Origin: Micromonospora peucetia
GTDB taxonomy: Bacteria; Actinomycetota; Actinomycetes; Mycobacteriales; Micromonosporaceae
Direction: 5' to 3'
Assembly: GCF_900091625.1 (NCBI RefSeq)
Contig: NZ_FMIC01000002.1
Location: 744,001 to 808,000 of the forward strand
DNA: 64,000 bases
Position numbers and translations under genes: made by a program. Every line of letters starts with the position of its first letter. Positions within the stretch are counted from its first letter, which is position 1. This document shows, in pieces, positions 18,601-27,478 of the stretch. A model generated the notes under the pieces. The model ran no database searches. It worked only from the letters and a program-made list of their open reading frames with translations, and was not told the origin of the DNA.

Positions 18601-21600
18601 GCCGGCCAGCCGCAACGGGATCGGCACGACCTGGGCGGCCGGGCCCTGGAGCCGTACGGCGAACCAGAACCGCTGCTGGGTGGGGGTCAGTGCCGTCCGG
18701 GTACCCGGCTCGGGTTGGCGGGGCACCGGTCGGCCGTCGACGGTGTCGCCGGACCCGACCTCCGGCAGTGCGCTGATCGCCGCGGCCAGCCGTTCCGGCG
18801 TCGGGTGGGCGAAGACCGTGGCCAGGTCGACGTCGCGGTGGAAGGCCTCGGCGCACCGGGCGGCGAGCTGCGCCGCGCTCAGCGAATCCCCGCCACAGGC
18901 GAAGAAGTCGCTGTTCACCTCGACGGTGGTGGCCAGCAGTTCGCCGGCCAGGGCGGCCACCACCGCGGCGGCGCCACCGGCGGGCTCGGCGGCGGCCGGC
19001 GCGGAGTCGGCGGGCACGGCCGGATCGGTGATGCGCTCCCGCAGGGCCTGCCGGTCGGGTTTCTCCCCGGCGCTCCTGGGCAGGTGGTCCAGGACGTGCA
19101 CCCGGCGGGGCACGCCGACCTGCGGCAGCCGGCCGGACGCCGCGGTACGCAGCTCGGCCTCTCCGACGGCGCGGCCCGGGCGGAGCACCACCCAACCCAC
19201 GAAGTGCCGGTCGGGGCCGTCGGTGACCGTGGCCACCGCCTCGACGACGTCGGGGTGGGCGCGCAACGCGGCCTCGACGTCACCGAGCTCGATCCGGACC
19301 CCCCGAACCTTCACCTGGTCGTCGGCGCGGCGCAGGAACTCCAGTCCACCGCCGGCGGGCGAGTGGCGGACCAGGTCGCCGGTGCGGTACAGCCGTTCCC
19401 CCGGTCGCGTCGGGTGTGGAACGAAGCCCAACGCGGTGGCCCGGGGATCGGCAAGGTAGCCGGTGGCGAGCGGCCCTCCGGCGAACAGCTCGCCGACCTC
19501 CCCGGGGGCGACCACGCCCAGCCGGGCGTCGACGACGAGGACCTCGTGCCCGGGTACGGCCGCGCCGATCGACGGGTACGCCGGCACCGCGCCGCCCACG
19601 GGGAGAGCCACCGTGCCGACGGTCGCAGTGATCACCGACTCCGTCGGACCGTACGCGTTGAGCAGGGCGATGTGCTGCGGTGCCGACGCCGCCCACCGGG
19701 CGACCGCCTCGGGGGTGAGGGCGTCCCCGCCGGCCAGGACGATCCGCAGGGCGCTGCCGGCAAGGTCCGACCAGGTCGCCTGCGGCGCGTCCGTGAACTG
19801 GGCGAACCACGGGGTGGGCAGGTTCGCCACGGTCACCCCGGTCCGCCGGGAGATCCGGCCGAAGTGGGCGGGATCCCACGGCTGCTCGCCGCGCAGGACC
19901 AGGGTGGCGCCGGCCAGGAGGGGCACGATGACCTGTTCGATGGCCGCGTCGAAACCGTGCTCGGCGAACTGGAGGTACCGGTCGGCGGGGCGGACGGCGA
20001 GCCGGTCGACCATTCCCCGGGCGTGCCGGAGCAGGGCGCCGGTCGCGACGTGGACCCCGCGCGGCACCCCGGTGCTCCCCGAGGTGAAGATCAGGTATCC
20101 GGGGGCGGTCGGCAGCTCCGGACCGGACCGGACCGGCAGCGGGCGGACCGTCGACCCGTTGCCGCCCACGTCGGTGATCTCCCAGGTGGCTGCCGACTGC
20201 TCGACGACGGCGGCGCGGCGCGGACCTGGCAGTCGCCGCGAAAGCGGCACGTACACCGTGTCGGCGGCCAGGCACGCCAGCAACCCGATCAGGGCCGGCA
20301 CGCCCCGCTCGGTGTCCACCACCACCCGGTCGCCGGGTCGCGCCCCGGCTGCCCGCAGCCGGTCGGTGAGGTCGTCGACCGCGTCCCGCAGCTCCTGTCG
20401 GGTCAGCGTCCCGGTCTCGGAGTCGACGGCCATCCGGGTCGGGTCGGCCACCGCGTGTCCGCGCAGGACGTCGAGGAGTTCCGACCCGCCGGCCGGGTCG
20501 ACCGCCAGCAGGTCGGAGCCGGTGGGCTCCACGTCGGACGGTCCGGTGCCGGGCGCGGCCGGAGCGGACCGGTCCTCGTCGGGCAGGGCGGGGGGCGGGG
20601 TCGAGCCGGTCAACTCGGCCAGTTGGGCGTGGAACGCCCGGGCCAGCCGGGCGATCGTGGCGGGACGGTACAGGGTCGGGTCGAAGACGAGTTTGGTGTG
20701 ATAGCGCCGGCTGTCGTCGGCTATCTCCAGCACGACCGGCAGTTCGGCGGCACCCGGAGAGGGCAGTCGCGGGACGAGGTCCATCAGACGCGGGTCGGCG
20801 GCGAACTTGTTGAAGCACACGCCCAGGCCGGTCAGCGGGTTGGCGGACGGGCCGTAGACGCCCCGCCGGACCACCTCCAGGGGGGCCTGGGCGGTCCCGA
20901 GTGCCCTCGTCACCGCCGCCGTGCAGGCTGCCACCGTGTCATCGACAGGTGCGTGCGGGTCGACAGTGACCCGGACCAGAGCGGTGTTGACGAAAAGCCC
21001 CACGATCCGGGCCACGTCCTCGTGGTCGCGTACCGAGATCGGCAGGCCCAGGACGAGGTCGGTACGGCCGGTCCAGGCCGCCACCACCCGGGCCCACGCG
21101 GCGAAGAGAACCACCGTGTCGGTGGTCCGGCGGGCCTGCGCGGCCGTCCGGACCGCGTTGTACAGCTCCGCCGGGAGCGCGACGTCGTGCTCGAAGGCGC
21201 CCGCCGCCACACCGACCTGCGGCGAGTCGGGCCCGGCGTCCGACGCGGGGTCGGCCAGGGCGGGAACGAAATCGGCCGGGATCCGTACGGGGTACGGGGC
21301 GTCGCCGAGTGCCGACACCGCCCGGTCGACCTCGGCGCGCAGCGCGGCGCGTTGCTCCGCCGAGTCCCGCCAGACCGCGTAGTCGGGGTAGTCGATCCGC
21401 GCCGACGTGGGCTGTCCCGTGCTCAGCGTCTCCGCCAGGAGGGAAAGGGACTCTCCGTCGCAGGTGAGGTGGTGCACGCAGATCAGCAGCCGACCCTTCC
21501 CGTCCGGCAGTCGCAGGTGGGTGAAGCGGACCAGCGGCTCGTGCTCCAGGTCGAACCGGTACCGGGCGGCCAGGGCGCGGTACCGGGCCAGCTCGGCCTC

Positions 21601-21981
21601 TGCCGCCGCCGCCGAGAGGCCGCCCAGATCGACGTAGGACACCGGGAAGTCGGCGGCGGGACGCAGCCGGATCGAGGGCACCCCCGCCTCGACCACGACA
21701 GCACTGCGCAGGGCGGCGTGCTGGCCGAGCAGGGTGCGGCAGGCCGCCGCGACCACGTCCCGGTCCGCCCGGATCTCGATCTCCGTACTGAGCGTGAAGA
21801 CGGGCAGCGGGCCAGCCAGCCGGTCGGCGAACCAGAGCCGCCGCTGTGCCTCCGTCATCGGCAACAGGTCCGGGTACTCGGAGAGTGGCGCCGGCCGTGA
21901 CGGGGCCGGCGCCATGAACGACCGGCGCCCGGCGAGGATCTGGGCCCGCAGCTCCGCCCGGGTGGGCCGGTCCCCGCTCAC
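15604..21981 (-). CDS. NRPS, two modules C-A-PCP-C-A-PCP
   Basis: The likely start is GTG 21981, overlapping the PKS stop as GTGA and giving 2125 aa; a TTG at 21987 is also in frame. Domains: C1 (HHLTCDG), A1 (IFTSGSTGVPRG, NAYGPTE, YRTGDLV), PCP1 (FFACGGDSL), C2 (HHIAVDG), A2 (IHTSGSTGEPKG, FYGPAEAT, YRTGDRL, ENGKIDR), PCP2 (FFEAGGHSI). The first C domain would condense the acyl chain delivered by the PKS ACP with the first amino acid. The A1 pocket reads D-A-E-N-V-A-A-I-T and matches no code I recognise. Its A10 motif is SAGEKPDR rather than NGK-x-DR, though the lysine is kept. The A2 pocket reads D-A-L-F-G-G-F-I-I, suggesting a hydrophobic side chain. Substrate calls here are weak; domain calls are strong. 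Confidence 0.93.
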   Translation of the reverse strand: MSGDRPTRAELRAQILAGRRSFMAPAPSRPAPLSEYPDLLPMTEAQRRLWFADRLAGPLPVFTLSTEIEIRADRDVVAAACRTLLGQHAALRSAVVVEAGVPSIRLRPAADFPVSYVDLGGLSAAAAEAELARYRALAARYRFDLEHEPLVRFTHLRLPDGKGRLLICVHHLTCDGESLSLLAETLSTGQPTSARIDYPDYAVWRDSAEQRAALRAEVDRAVSALGDAPYPVRIPADFVPALADPASDAGPDSPQVGVAAGAFEHDVALPAELYNAVRTAAQARRTTDTVVLFAAWARVVAAWTGRTDLVLGLPISVRDHEDVARIVGLFVNTALVRVTVDPHAPVDDTVAACTAAVTRALGTAQAPLEVVRRGVYGPSANPLTGLGVCFNKFAADPRLMDLVPRLPSPGAAELPVVLEIADDSRRYHTKLVFDPTLYRPATIARLARAFHAQLAELTGSTPPPALPDEDRSAPAAPGTGPSDVEPTGSDLLAVDPAGGSELLDVLRGHAVADPTRMAVDSETGTLTRQELRDAVDDLTDRLRAAGARPGDRVVVDTERGVPALIGLLACLAADTVYVPLSRRLPGPRRAAVVEQSAATWEITDVGGNGSTVRPLPVRSGPELPTAPGYLIFTSGSTGVPRGVHVATGALLRHARGMVDRLAVRPADRYLQFAEHGFDAAIEQVIVPLLAGATLVLRGEQPWDPAHFGRISRRTGVTVANLPTPWFAQFTDAPQATWSDLAGSALRIVLAGGDALTPEAVARWAASAPQHIALLNAYGPTESVITATVGTVALPVGGAVPAYPSIGAAVPGHEVLVVDARLGVVAPGEVGELFAGGPLATGYLADPRATALGFVPHPTRPGERLYRTGDLVRHSPAGGGLEFLRRADDQVKVRGVRIELGDVEAALRAHPDVVEAVATVTDGPDRHFVGWVVLRPGRAVGEAELRTAASGRLPQVGVPRRVHVLDHLPRSAGEKPDRQALRERITDPAVPADSAPAAAEPAGGAAAVVAALAGELLATTVEVNSDFFACGGDSLSAAQLAARCAEAFHRDVDLATVFAHPTPERLAAAISALPEVGSGDTVDGRPVPRQPEPGTRTALTPTQQRFWFAVRLQGPAAQVVPIPLRLAGPLDLAALRAALVALLNRHGVLRSRIVGWGDGVRAEVHDVDEGVLAGHLTLRTAQDAAGADRAVAAEIRRSFDLRESWFRPYLTVLDDGEHVLHLAVHHIAVDGDSVGILVRELLDNYRRARRGEPLQQDPVIQYPDVAWSQEGTRRASDRLPDAVRALAGTVDLDLSAADPDPGDATTRRLTVPVDAYLADAVARRHGVTPYSVVMAAWQRALARWSGCTGFAVGLPVSLRDATGTDIPGPFLNTAAVRAVPAGSTRAEHLARVQESLTSAYAYRFVPFDRVAALAGQRRDRAVPMFRTMVGWEQDHESATVGGLRVDWFEPTPLGLPAPLVLTVTANGRAHTLAVRFDSGQVGQRRAADLVDLLVAELGDEAGAETHVRSAGATTGVLDRLADRVARQPGDPAALQGERVYDFAELDRQVGAVAAGLRASGVGRGDRVLVSLSTRLDTLVVVYALWRLGAVYVPLGPTPPVDRVRRIASVSAAGWLVADRDTGDVPAADGDTGGAEVTRIAWPLDTPAGPSDHTGSGPTAASGHRPLPSEAAYIIHTSGSTGEPKGVVVEHGQLAAFLDAFGAFAPWAQARCLVGLAAPTFDASVLELCWPALRGGPVVYPTESVTFDPASVVRALATGRGHGWPTAAFATPSLWREVLRLDADAVRDVAVGTGGEPVPADLLSALDAVGARPSVFYGPAEATIICAGVPTAAEPGSALVGVALTATRLHLLDDDARPAAEGEAYVAGPLVSRGYVDAPRETALRFVPDPEGNGTRMYRTGDRLRRRADGVLVFVGRRDDQVKVRGVRIELGEVQACLTAHPGVEAAAVVLAGEGGTARLVAAVVARDPAAESGDLAVQVRSWAESKLVPQAVPVVVPVPALPVSENGKIDRQALLARLASDATEPTRPATLAGDPVSRLVTAVWQAHLHVEVPSATTDFFEAGGHSIALLHVVETIERIFSIDFPIARAFEARTVTAMADEIRAIAGDGAGPTASIALEVFGGSPQ

Positions 21982-24900
21982 ACCCAACCGTCCTGGGGGC
22001 CCGTGGCCTGGTCGACGAGCCGGTCCAGCAGGGCGTCAACCCGGTTGTCCACGAGGACGGCGAGCCGGCGCACCGTCGAGTGCTCGAAGAGTTCGGCGAC
22101 GGACAGTTGGATGCCGAACCGCTCCCGGGTCCGCGAAGAGAGCTGGACCGCCGTCAACGACGAGCCACCGAGGACGAGGAACTCGTCGTCGAGGCCGATC
22201 GGGGAGATGCCGAGCGCCTGCGACCACAGTTCGGCCACGGCGATCTCCGCGTCGGTCTCCGGCGGCACGTACCCGCCGAGGTAGTCCGCGCGGGCGGTCC
22301 CGGCGCTGACCGTGGTGTCCTGGTGGGTCGTGATCACGTCGGTGGAGAAGGACCGCATCTCGTCGATCCGATCCTGCAGCGACCCCACCGAGGTGATCAG
22401 CTGCGGCTGGTCCGGCACCGCGAGCATCCGCCGGAACAGCTCGATCCCCTGCGCGCTGCTGATCAGCATTCCGGACGCGGCCGCCGACGACCCGGCCGGC
22501 GGACCGGCCGCCGCCGGTCCGTCCCCCGTCGGCTGGGTCGGCGGCGCGGCGGGGGTGGTCCCGGCGGCGGGCTGCGCCCGCAGGACGTAGCTGTCCACCG
22601 CCACGCAGACCCGCCCGTCGCGGTCGACGATGGTCTCGTCGACCTCGATGAACTCGGGTCGGTCCGGGTCCTGGCGGTGCGTCTGCAGCACCCAGGCGTC
22701 GGCCGGGATAGGCGCGTACACCCGCACTCCCGCGTACGAGAACGGCAGGTAGCTGGCTGCGGCGCCGGCGAGACCGTGGGCGGCCTGGTCCAGCAGGGCC
22801 GGGTGCAGCCAGAGCCGGGGGTCGGCATCGTCGGACACGAGCCGGGCGAGCCCGGTGTCCCCGGCGCGGAAGTACTCCCGGACCACGTCGAAGTACGGGC
22901 CGAAGGCCACCATGCCGGAGGACCGCCGGCGGATGTCGACGGCCGGCAGCGCGGCCCGGACCCGGTCCAGGTCGACCGCCTCACCGGCCGGCTCGTCGAG
23001 CGTACGCAGCACGCCCTGGCAGTGCACCGTCCGCGGGCCTGACCCGTCCACACCGACCGTGATCTCGAACGGGGCGCCCTCGGCGGCCTGCCCCGGCGCG
23101 AACGACAGGACCAGGGTGAGCCGGTCGGTGACCACGATCGGGTCGCTGAAGAGGAGGTCCTGGATCCGCACCGGCACCTCGCCCAGCGCGTGGTGGGCCG
23201 CCGCGCGGACGGATTCCAGGAGCATCGTCGCCGGTACCACCGCCGCGTCGGCGATCCGGTGCTCCGTGAGGGCCCTCGGCCCGTCCGGGTTGAGCACCCC
23301 CTGGTACCGGTGGGTGCCGTCCGACCGCACGGTGACCGACTCCAGGAACGGGTGGTCGAGGAGTTCCGTCCGGTCGCCCCGGCTCAACGCCCGTAGCGCC
23401 TGCACCCCCTGCGACGCGCCCTGGTCGGCCACCATGCCGACCTCGCGCCAGCCCACCCAGTTCATGGAGACGACCCGGGGGCGGCCCGGCCGGTCGGCCA
23501 CCGAGTTCGCGAACGCGTCCATGAACAGGTTCGCCGCGGCGTAGTCACACAGGCCGTACCCGGAGGTGATCGCGACGATGGACGAGCAGAGCGCGACGAA
23601 GTCCAGTTCCGGGTACTCGTCGGTGGTGAGCTGGTCGTAGAGCGCGAGGACCGCGTCCACCTTCGGGCGCAGCACCCGCGCCGCGCTCTGCTCGTCGTGC
23701 AGCGCGAGCAGTTGCCCACCGACCAGCCCGGCGGCGTGGATGATGCCGTGCACGACCCCGAACTCCGCCACGGTCTCCTTGAGAACCGTGGCCATGGCGT
23801 CGGGATCGGCGACGTCGGCGGCGATCACCCGCACCTGGGCGCCGAGGCGCTCCATCCGCAGCACCGCCTCGATCCGCCCACGAACCGCCTCGTCGGTCTC
23901 TGCCGCCTCGGACAGCTCCGTCCACCGGGCCCGCTCCGGCAGGGCCGTCCGGCCGACCAGGACCAGCCGGGCCTGTTCCGTGCCGGCCAGCGACTCGGCG
24001 ATGGTGATGCCGAGGCCGCCGAGGCCGCCGGTGACGACGTAGACCCCACCGGGGCGCAGGGCGGAGCGGTCGACCGGCCCGTGCGGCAGCGTGGCGTACG
24101 ACCTGACGGCCCGCCGGTGGCCGCGGAGCGCGACCGCCTCGTCGGCGGGCTGCCGGACCTCGTCGAGCAGCCGCGCGGCGAGCAGCCGCGCGGGGCCGAC
24201 CCCGTCCAGGTCGATGTGGCGCACCGTCACCTTCGGCGCCTCCCGGGGCAGTGCCCGGAACGGGCCGAGCGCGGTCGCGCTGAACGGCACCGACTCCTCA
24301 CCGGCCACGGAGAAGAGCCGGCTGGTCACCACGACCAGTTCCACCGGGTCGTGGACCACGTCGAGCAGGGCGCGGGACAGCACGGCGGCCCGCCGGTACG
24401 ACTCGTGCGCCGGAGCCGGATCGCTGCCGGTCGGATGCCCCGCCGGACCCGGCACGTCATACCCGACGATCACCCGGTCCGGTGCCCGGCCGCCGTCCCA
24501 CAGCTGCTCGACGACCTCCCGGATCTGGGTCGGGTCCTCCGGGTCGGCCTCGAAGACGCCGAAGTCCTCGATCAGCGCCGGTCCCGCGTCGAGCCGGGTC
24601 ACGGTGACGCCGTGGGCGAGCGCCGCGGCGCCGACCTCGGCGGTGAAGGCCGGGTCGGTGCCGAGGACCAGCCAGTGCTCGCCGACGACCTCCGCGGCCC
24701 CGGCGGTACGCGGCGCCTGGGTCCAGACCGGCACGTAGAACGGGGTCTGCAACGGTTCGTTCGGGATCTTCTCGGTCTCGGCCACCACGGTCCGGGCGGT
24801 CAGGTCGGGGTCGACCCAGTGCCGCCGCCGCTCGTACGGGTACCCGGGCAGCTCGACCCGACGGGGCGCCGGCCCGGTGCGGACGGCGGCCAGGTCGACC

Positions 24901-26297
24901 GGCACCCCGGCGGCCCACAACGCCCCGGTGGTCGCCAGCATGTGGTCCCGCTCGTCGGTGCCCTCGCGGACGGTCGGCAGGGAGCCGGCCCACTCCGGGG
25001 TCGTGCCCTGCGCGATCGCGGTCTGCCGGGCGAACGCACCGAGCGCGCGTCCCGGGCCGACCTCCAGCAGGAACGGGTTTCCCCGGCGGATCATCTGGGT
25101 GACCGCGGCCCGGAACCGGACCGGCTGGCGCAGCTGCGTCACCCAGTAACCAGGGTGGGTGACCTGCTCCGGGTCGGCCCAGTCCCCGGTGACGTTGGAC
25201 AGGAACGGCAGGGTGGGGGCGGCCAGCCGGGTCGCGGCGACCACGGCGGCGAACTCGTCGAGGATCGGCTCCATCATCCGCGAGTGGAAGGCGTGCGAGG
25301 TACGCAGCGGGGTGCCGGTGATCCCGATGTCCTCCAGCTCGGCGGCGAACCGGGCCACCGCCTCCTCGGTGCCGCTGACCACGCAGGCAGACGGGGAGTT
25401 GTCGGCGGCGATCTCCAGGTCCGCCGGGAGCAGGTCGGCCGCGGCTTCGACCCCGACCGGCAGGGCGAGCATCGCGCCCGGGGCGACGGACTGCATGAGC
25501 CGGCCCCGGGCCGCCACCACGCGCAGCGCGTCCTCCAGGGAGAAGACCCCGGCGATGGTGGCGGCGGTGAGTTCACCGACGCTGTGCCCGACCAGCACGG
25601 CCGGAACGACTCCGCGGGACTTCCACAGGGCCGCCAACGCCCATTCCAGGGTGAAGATGGCCGGCTGGGTGACGGCGGTGCGCGCGAGGGCGGCCTGCGC
25701 CGCGTCGTCGGTCGGGTCGGCGTGCAGGAGGGTGCGCAGGTCCAGGCCGAGCAGGGGTGTGAGCAGGTCGCTACAGGCATCGACCGCGTCCCGGTACGCC
25801 GGCTCGGCCGCGTACAGCCCGCGCCCCGCCCCGGGGTGCTGGGCGCCCTGTCCGGGCAGGAGGAAGGCGACCTCACGGGGACCGGTGACCGGGACCGCCG
25901 GGTGGGAGGCGGCCCGCAGCCGGTCCACAGCCTCCGTCGCCGACCGGGCCGCCACCGCCCGTCGTACCGGGTGCGCCGTGCGCCCCTCGTGCAGGGTGAA
26001 CGCGACGTCGTCGAGGCGGACGTCGGTGCTCTCCAGGTGTGCCACCAGCCGGTCCGTGACGGTGGCGAGCGCCTCCGGCGTACGGGCGGAGAGGGTGAGC
26101 AGGTGCGGCCCGACCGGTTCGAGCCGCGGCTCAGGCCGCGGCTCAGGCTCCGTTGGCGGAGCCACGATGACGTGTGCGTTGGTCCCGCCGATGCCGAACG
26201 AGCTGACCGCGGCGACCCGCCGGGCCTGACCGGTCCACGGCTGAGGCTCGGTGGCCAGCCGGAACGGGCTGTCGTCCAACGTGATGGCCGGGTTCAC
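21978..26297 (-). CDS. Type I PKS, C-terminal part: KS tail-AT-KR-DH-ACP (frameshifted from the KS)
   Basis: This 1439-aa frame begins with the last KS block (VSSFGIGGTNAHVIV) and clearly continues the 26294-27445 gene; the two are separated by a 1-nt shift. Domains follow: AT (GQGAQHPGAG, GHSVGE; the HAFH motif near residue 340 indicates malonyl-CoA), KR (VTGGLGGLG for NADPH, CSSIVAITSGYG and YAAAN for the active site), then a hotdog dehydratase-like domain, a linker, and ACP (FLVLGGSSL, near 1390). The DH lies after the KR rather than before it. Its first motif is HRIADAAVVP, with the usual Gly of HxxxGxxxxP replaced, while the second-motif Asp is kept (LHPALLDQAAH). It would extend a starter by one malonate-derived, reduced and possibly dehydrated unit and hand it to the NRPS immediately downstream. 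Confidence 0.9.
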   Translation of the reverse strand: MNPAITLDDSPFRLATEPQPWTGQARRVAAVSSFGIGGTNAHVIVAPPTEPEPRPEPRLEPVGPHLLTLSARTPEALATVTDRLVAHLESTDVRLDDVAFTLHEGRTAHPVRRAVAARSATEAVDRLRAASHPAVPVTGPREVAFLLPGQGAQHPGAGRGLYAAEPAYRDAVDACSDLLTPLLGLDLRTLLHADPTDDAAQAALARTAVTQPAIFTLEWALAALWKSRGVVPAVLVGHSVGELTAATIAGVFSLEDALRVVAARGRLMQSVAPGAMLALPVGVEAAADLLPADLEIAADNSPSACVVSGTEEAVARFAAELEDIGITGTPLRTSHAFHSRMMEPILDEFAAVVAATRLAAPTLPFLSNVTGDWADPEQVTHPGYWVTQLRQPVRFRAAVTQMIRRGNPFLLEVGPGRALGAFARQTAIAQGTTPEWAGSLPTVREGTDERDHMLATTGALWAAGVPVDLAAVRTGPAPRRVELPGYPYERRRHWVDPDLTARTVVAETEKIPNEPLQTPFYVPVWTQAPRTAGAAEVVGEHWLVLGTDPAFTAEVGAAALAHGVTVTRLDAGPALIEDFGVFEADPEDPTQIREVVEQLWDGGRAPDRVIVGYDVPGPAGHPTGSDPAPAHESYRRAAVLSRALLDVVHDPVELVVVTSRLFSVAGEESVPFSATALGPFRALPREAPKVTVRHIDLDGVGPARLLAARLLDEVRQPADEAVALRGHRRAVRSYATLPHGPVDRSALRPGGVYVVTGGLGGLGITIAESLAGTEQARLVLVGRTALPERARWTELSEAAETDEAVRGRIEAVLRMERLGAQVRVIAADVADPDAMATVLKETVAEFGVVHGIIHAAGLVGGQLLALHDEQSAARVLRPKVDAVLALYDQLTTDEYPELDFVALCSSIVAITSGYGLCDYAAANLFMDAFANSVADRPGRPRVVSMNWVGWREVGMVADQGASQGVQALRALSRGDRTELLDHPFLESVTVRSDGTHRYQGVLNPDGPRALTEHRIADAAVVPATMLLESVRAAAHHALGEVPVRIQDLLFSDPIVVTDRLTLVLSFAPGQAAEGAPFEITVGVDGSGPRTVHCQGVLRTLDEPAGEAVDLDRVRAALPAVDIRRRSSGMVAFGPYFDVVREYFRAGDTGLARLVSDDADPRLWLHPALLDQAAHGLAGAAASYLPFSYAGVRVYAPIPADAWVLQTHRQDPDRPEFIEVDETIVDRDGRVCVAVDSYVLRAQPAAGTTPAAPPTQPTGDGPAAAGPPAGSSAAASGMLISSAQGIELFRRMLAVPDQPQLITSVGSLQDRIDEMRSFSTDVITTHQDTTVSAGTARADYLGGYVPPETDAEIAVAELWSQALGISPIGLDDEFLVLGGSSLTAVQLSSRTRERFGIQLSVAELFEHSTVRRLAVLVDNRVDALLDRLVDQATGPQDGWV

Positions 26298-27445
26298 CGG
26301 GGCCCAGTTGATCGTCGGGGGATGATTCCCTCCCGAACCGCCAGGGTCGCCTTGATCAGTCCGGCAACCCCGGCAGCCGGTCCGAGATGTCCGACGTTGC
26401 CCTTCACCGACCCCAGCGCGCAGTAGCTGGCCTCGTCGGTGTCCGCACGGTACGCCTGGGTCAGCGCGTCCACCTCGATCGGATCGCCGACCACGGTGCC
26501 GGTGCCGTGGGCCTCCATCAGCCCGATCTCCCGGGCGGTCAGCCCCGCACGCTCCAGAGCGGCACGAACCACCTTGATCTGCCCGTCCACGCCGGGGGCG
26601 GCGAACCCGGCCCGGAGGTTGCCGTCGTTGCTGATCGCCGAACCGAGCAGGACGCCGTGGATGAGATCCCCGGCGGCCCGCGCGTCAGCAAGCCGCTTGA
26701 GCACCACCACCGCTCCACCGTTGGAGAAGATGGTGCCGGAGGCGTCGGCGGAGAACGGGCGGACGTGGCCGTCGGCGGAACGGATCCCCCCGGCCTCGTA
26801 CACGTAGCCCACGTCCAGCGGGAGGTCCACCTGGACACCGCCGGCCACGGCCACGTCGATCTCACCGAGGAGCAGGGCCTGCACCCCGAGGTGCACGGCG
26901 ACCAGGGAGGTCGAGCAGGCGGTGTACACGGACAGGCTCGGCCCCTGGAAACCGAGCTTGTACGACACCAGCGGGGCGATGTAGTCGGGGTTGTTGCCGA
27001 TGCGGATGCTCATACCGCCGGCCGCGTCGGCCACGGTCGGGTTGGCCTCGACGTAGTCTTCCCGGTAGTCGTTGGCGGTGCTGCCCCCGTACACGCCGAC
27101 CCGGCCGAGATCGCCTGCCGGGTCGTACCCGCCAGCGGCCAGGCTGGAGTGGGCCAGTTCCAGGAAGAGACGGAACTGCGGGTCGGCCAGGGCTGCCTCC
27201 CGCGGACTGAGACCGAAGAACTCGGCGTCGAACAGGTCGAGGTCGGCGGCGCCGGCGTAGACCCGCCGGTACTCGGGCCGGGTCAGGGTCGCCTCCTTGA
27301 CGCCCCTGCGGCGCGCGACCTCGTCGTCGGTGGCGGCCATCGCCTCATGGCCGTCGAGGATGTTGCTCCAGAAGGTCTCGACGTTGTCCGCGCCGGGAAC
27401 CCGGGCGGCCATCCCGACGATCGCAATCTCGCCCTGTTGTGTCAT
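26294..27445 (-). CDS. Type I PKS, N-terminal part: ketosynthase (frame broken before its end)
   Basis: The frame encodes 383 aa of a ketosynthase with all three catalytic motifs: TACSTSL (nucleophile Cys, about residue 181), EAHGTGT and KGNVGHLGPAAG. The final KS block is missing. After VREGIIP the frame turns into RRSTGPR-stop, whereas the +1 frame reads PTINWAPVNPAITL, exactly what a KS should contain. The shift lies in a G5 run at 26317-26321 on the plus strand, where six bases would restore the frame. Either this is a homopolymer sequencing error in one long PKS gene (27445-21978), or the pathway is genuinely broken here. The ATG at 27445 sits 33 nt after the ABC transporter, in the same operon. 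Conserved SVYTACSTSL and IGNNPDYIA flanks are typical of KSs in PKS-NRPS hybrids. Confidence 0.88.
   Translation of the reverse strand: MTQQGEIAIVGMAARVPGADNVETFWSNILDGHEAMAATDDEVARRRGVKEATLTRPEYRRVYAGAADLDLFDAEFFGLSPREAALADPQFRLFLELAHSSLAAGGYDPAGDLGRVGVYGGSTANDYREDYVEANPTVADAAGGMSIRIGNNPDYIAPLVSYKLGFQGPSLSVYTACSTSLVAVHLGVQALLLGEIDVAVAGGVQVDLPLDVGYVYEAGGIRSADGHVRPFSADASGTIFSNGGAVVVLKRLADARAAGDLIHGVLLGSAISNDGNLRAGFAAPGVDGQIKVVRAALERAGLTAREIGLMEAHGTGTVVGDPIEVDALTQAYRADTDEASYCALGSVKGNVGHLGPAAGVAGLIKATLAVREGIIPRRSTGPR
26317..26321 (-). other. Frameshift site in the PKS ketosynthase (short homopolymer)
   Basis: A run of five G on the plus strand (C5 on the coding strand) marks the exact place where KS homology changes frame. 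Inserting one base restores a continuous KS-AT-KR-DH-ACP protein from 27445 to 21978. Confidence 0.85.
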
Positions 27446-27478
27446 GTCTGTCTGGCCAATCCTTCGTTGCGCGGTGGA

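Noticed and set aside
4362..21900. Very long open frames on the plus strand opposite the NRPS genes (for example 4362-8873, 9365-16366, 17467-21900)
   Set aside because: They are mirror images of GC-rich coding DNA: compositions dominated by Arg, Gly, Pro, Gln and Val, no domain motifs, and the minus strand carries unbroken NRPS domains throughout.
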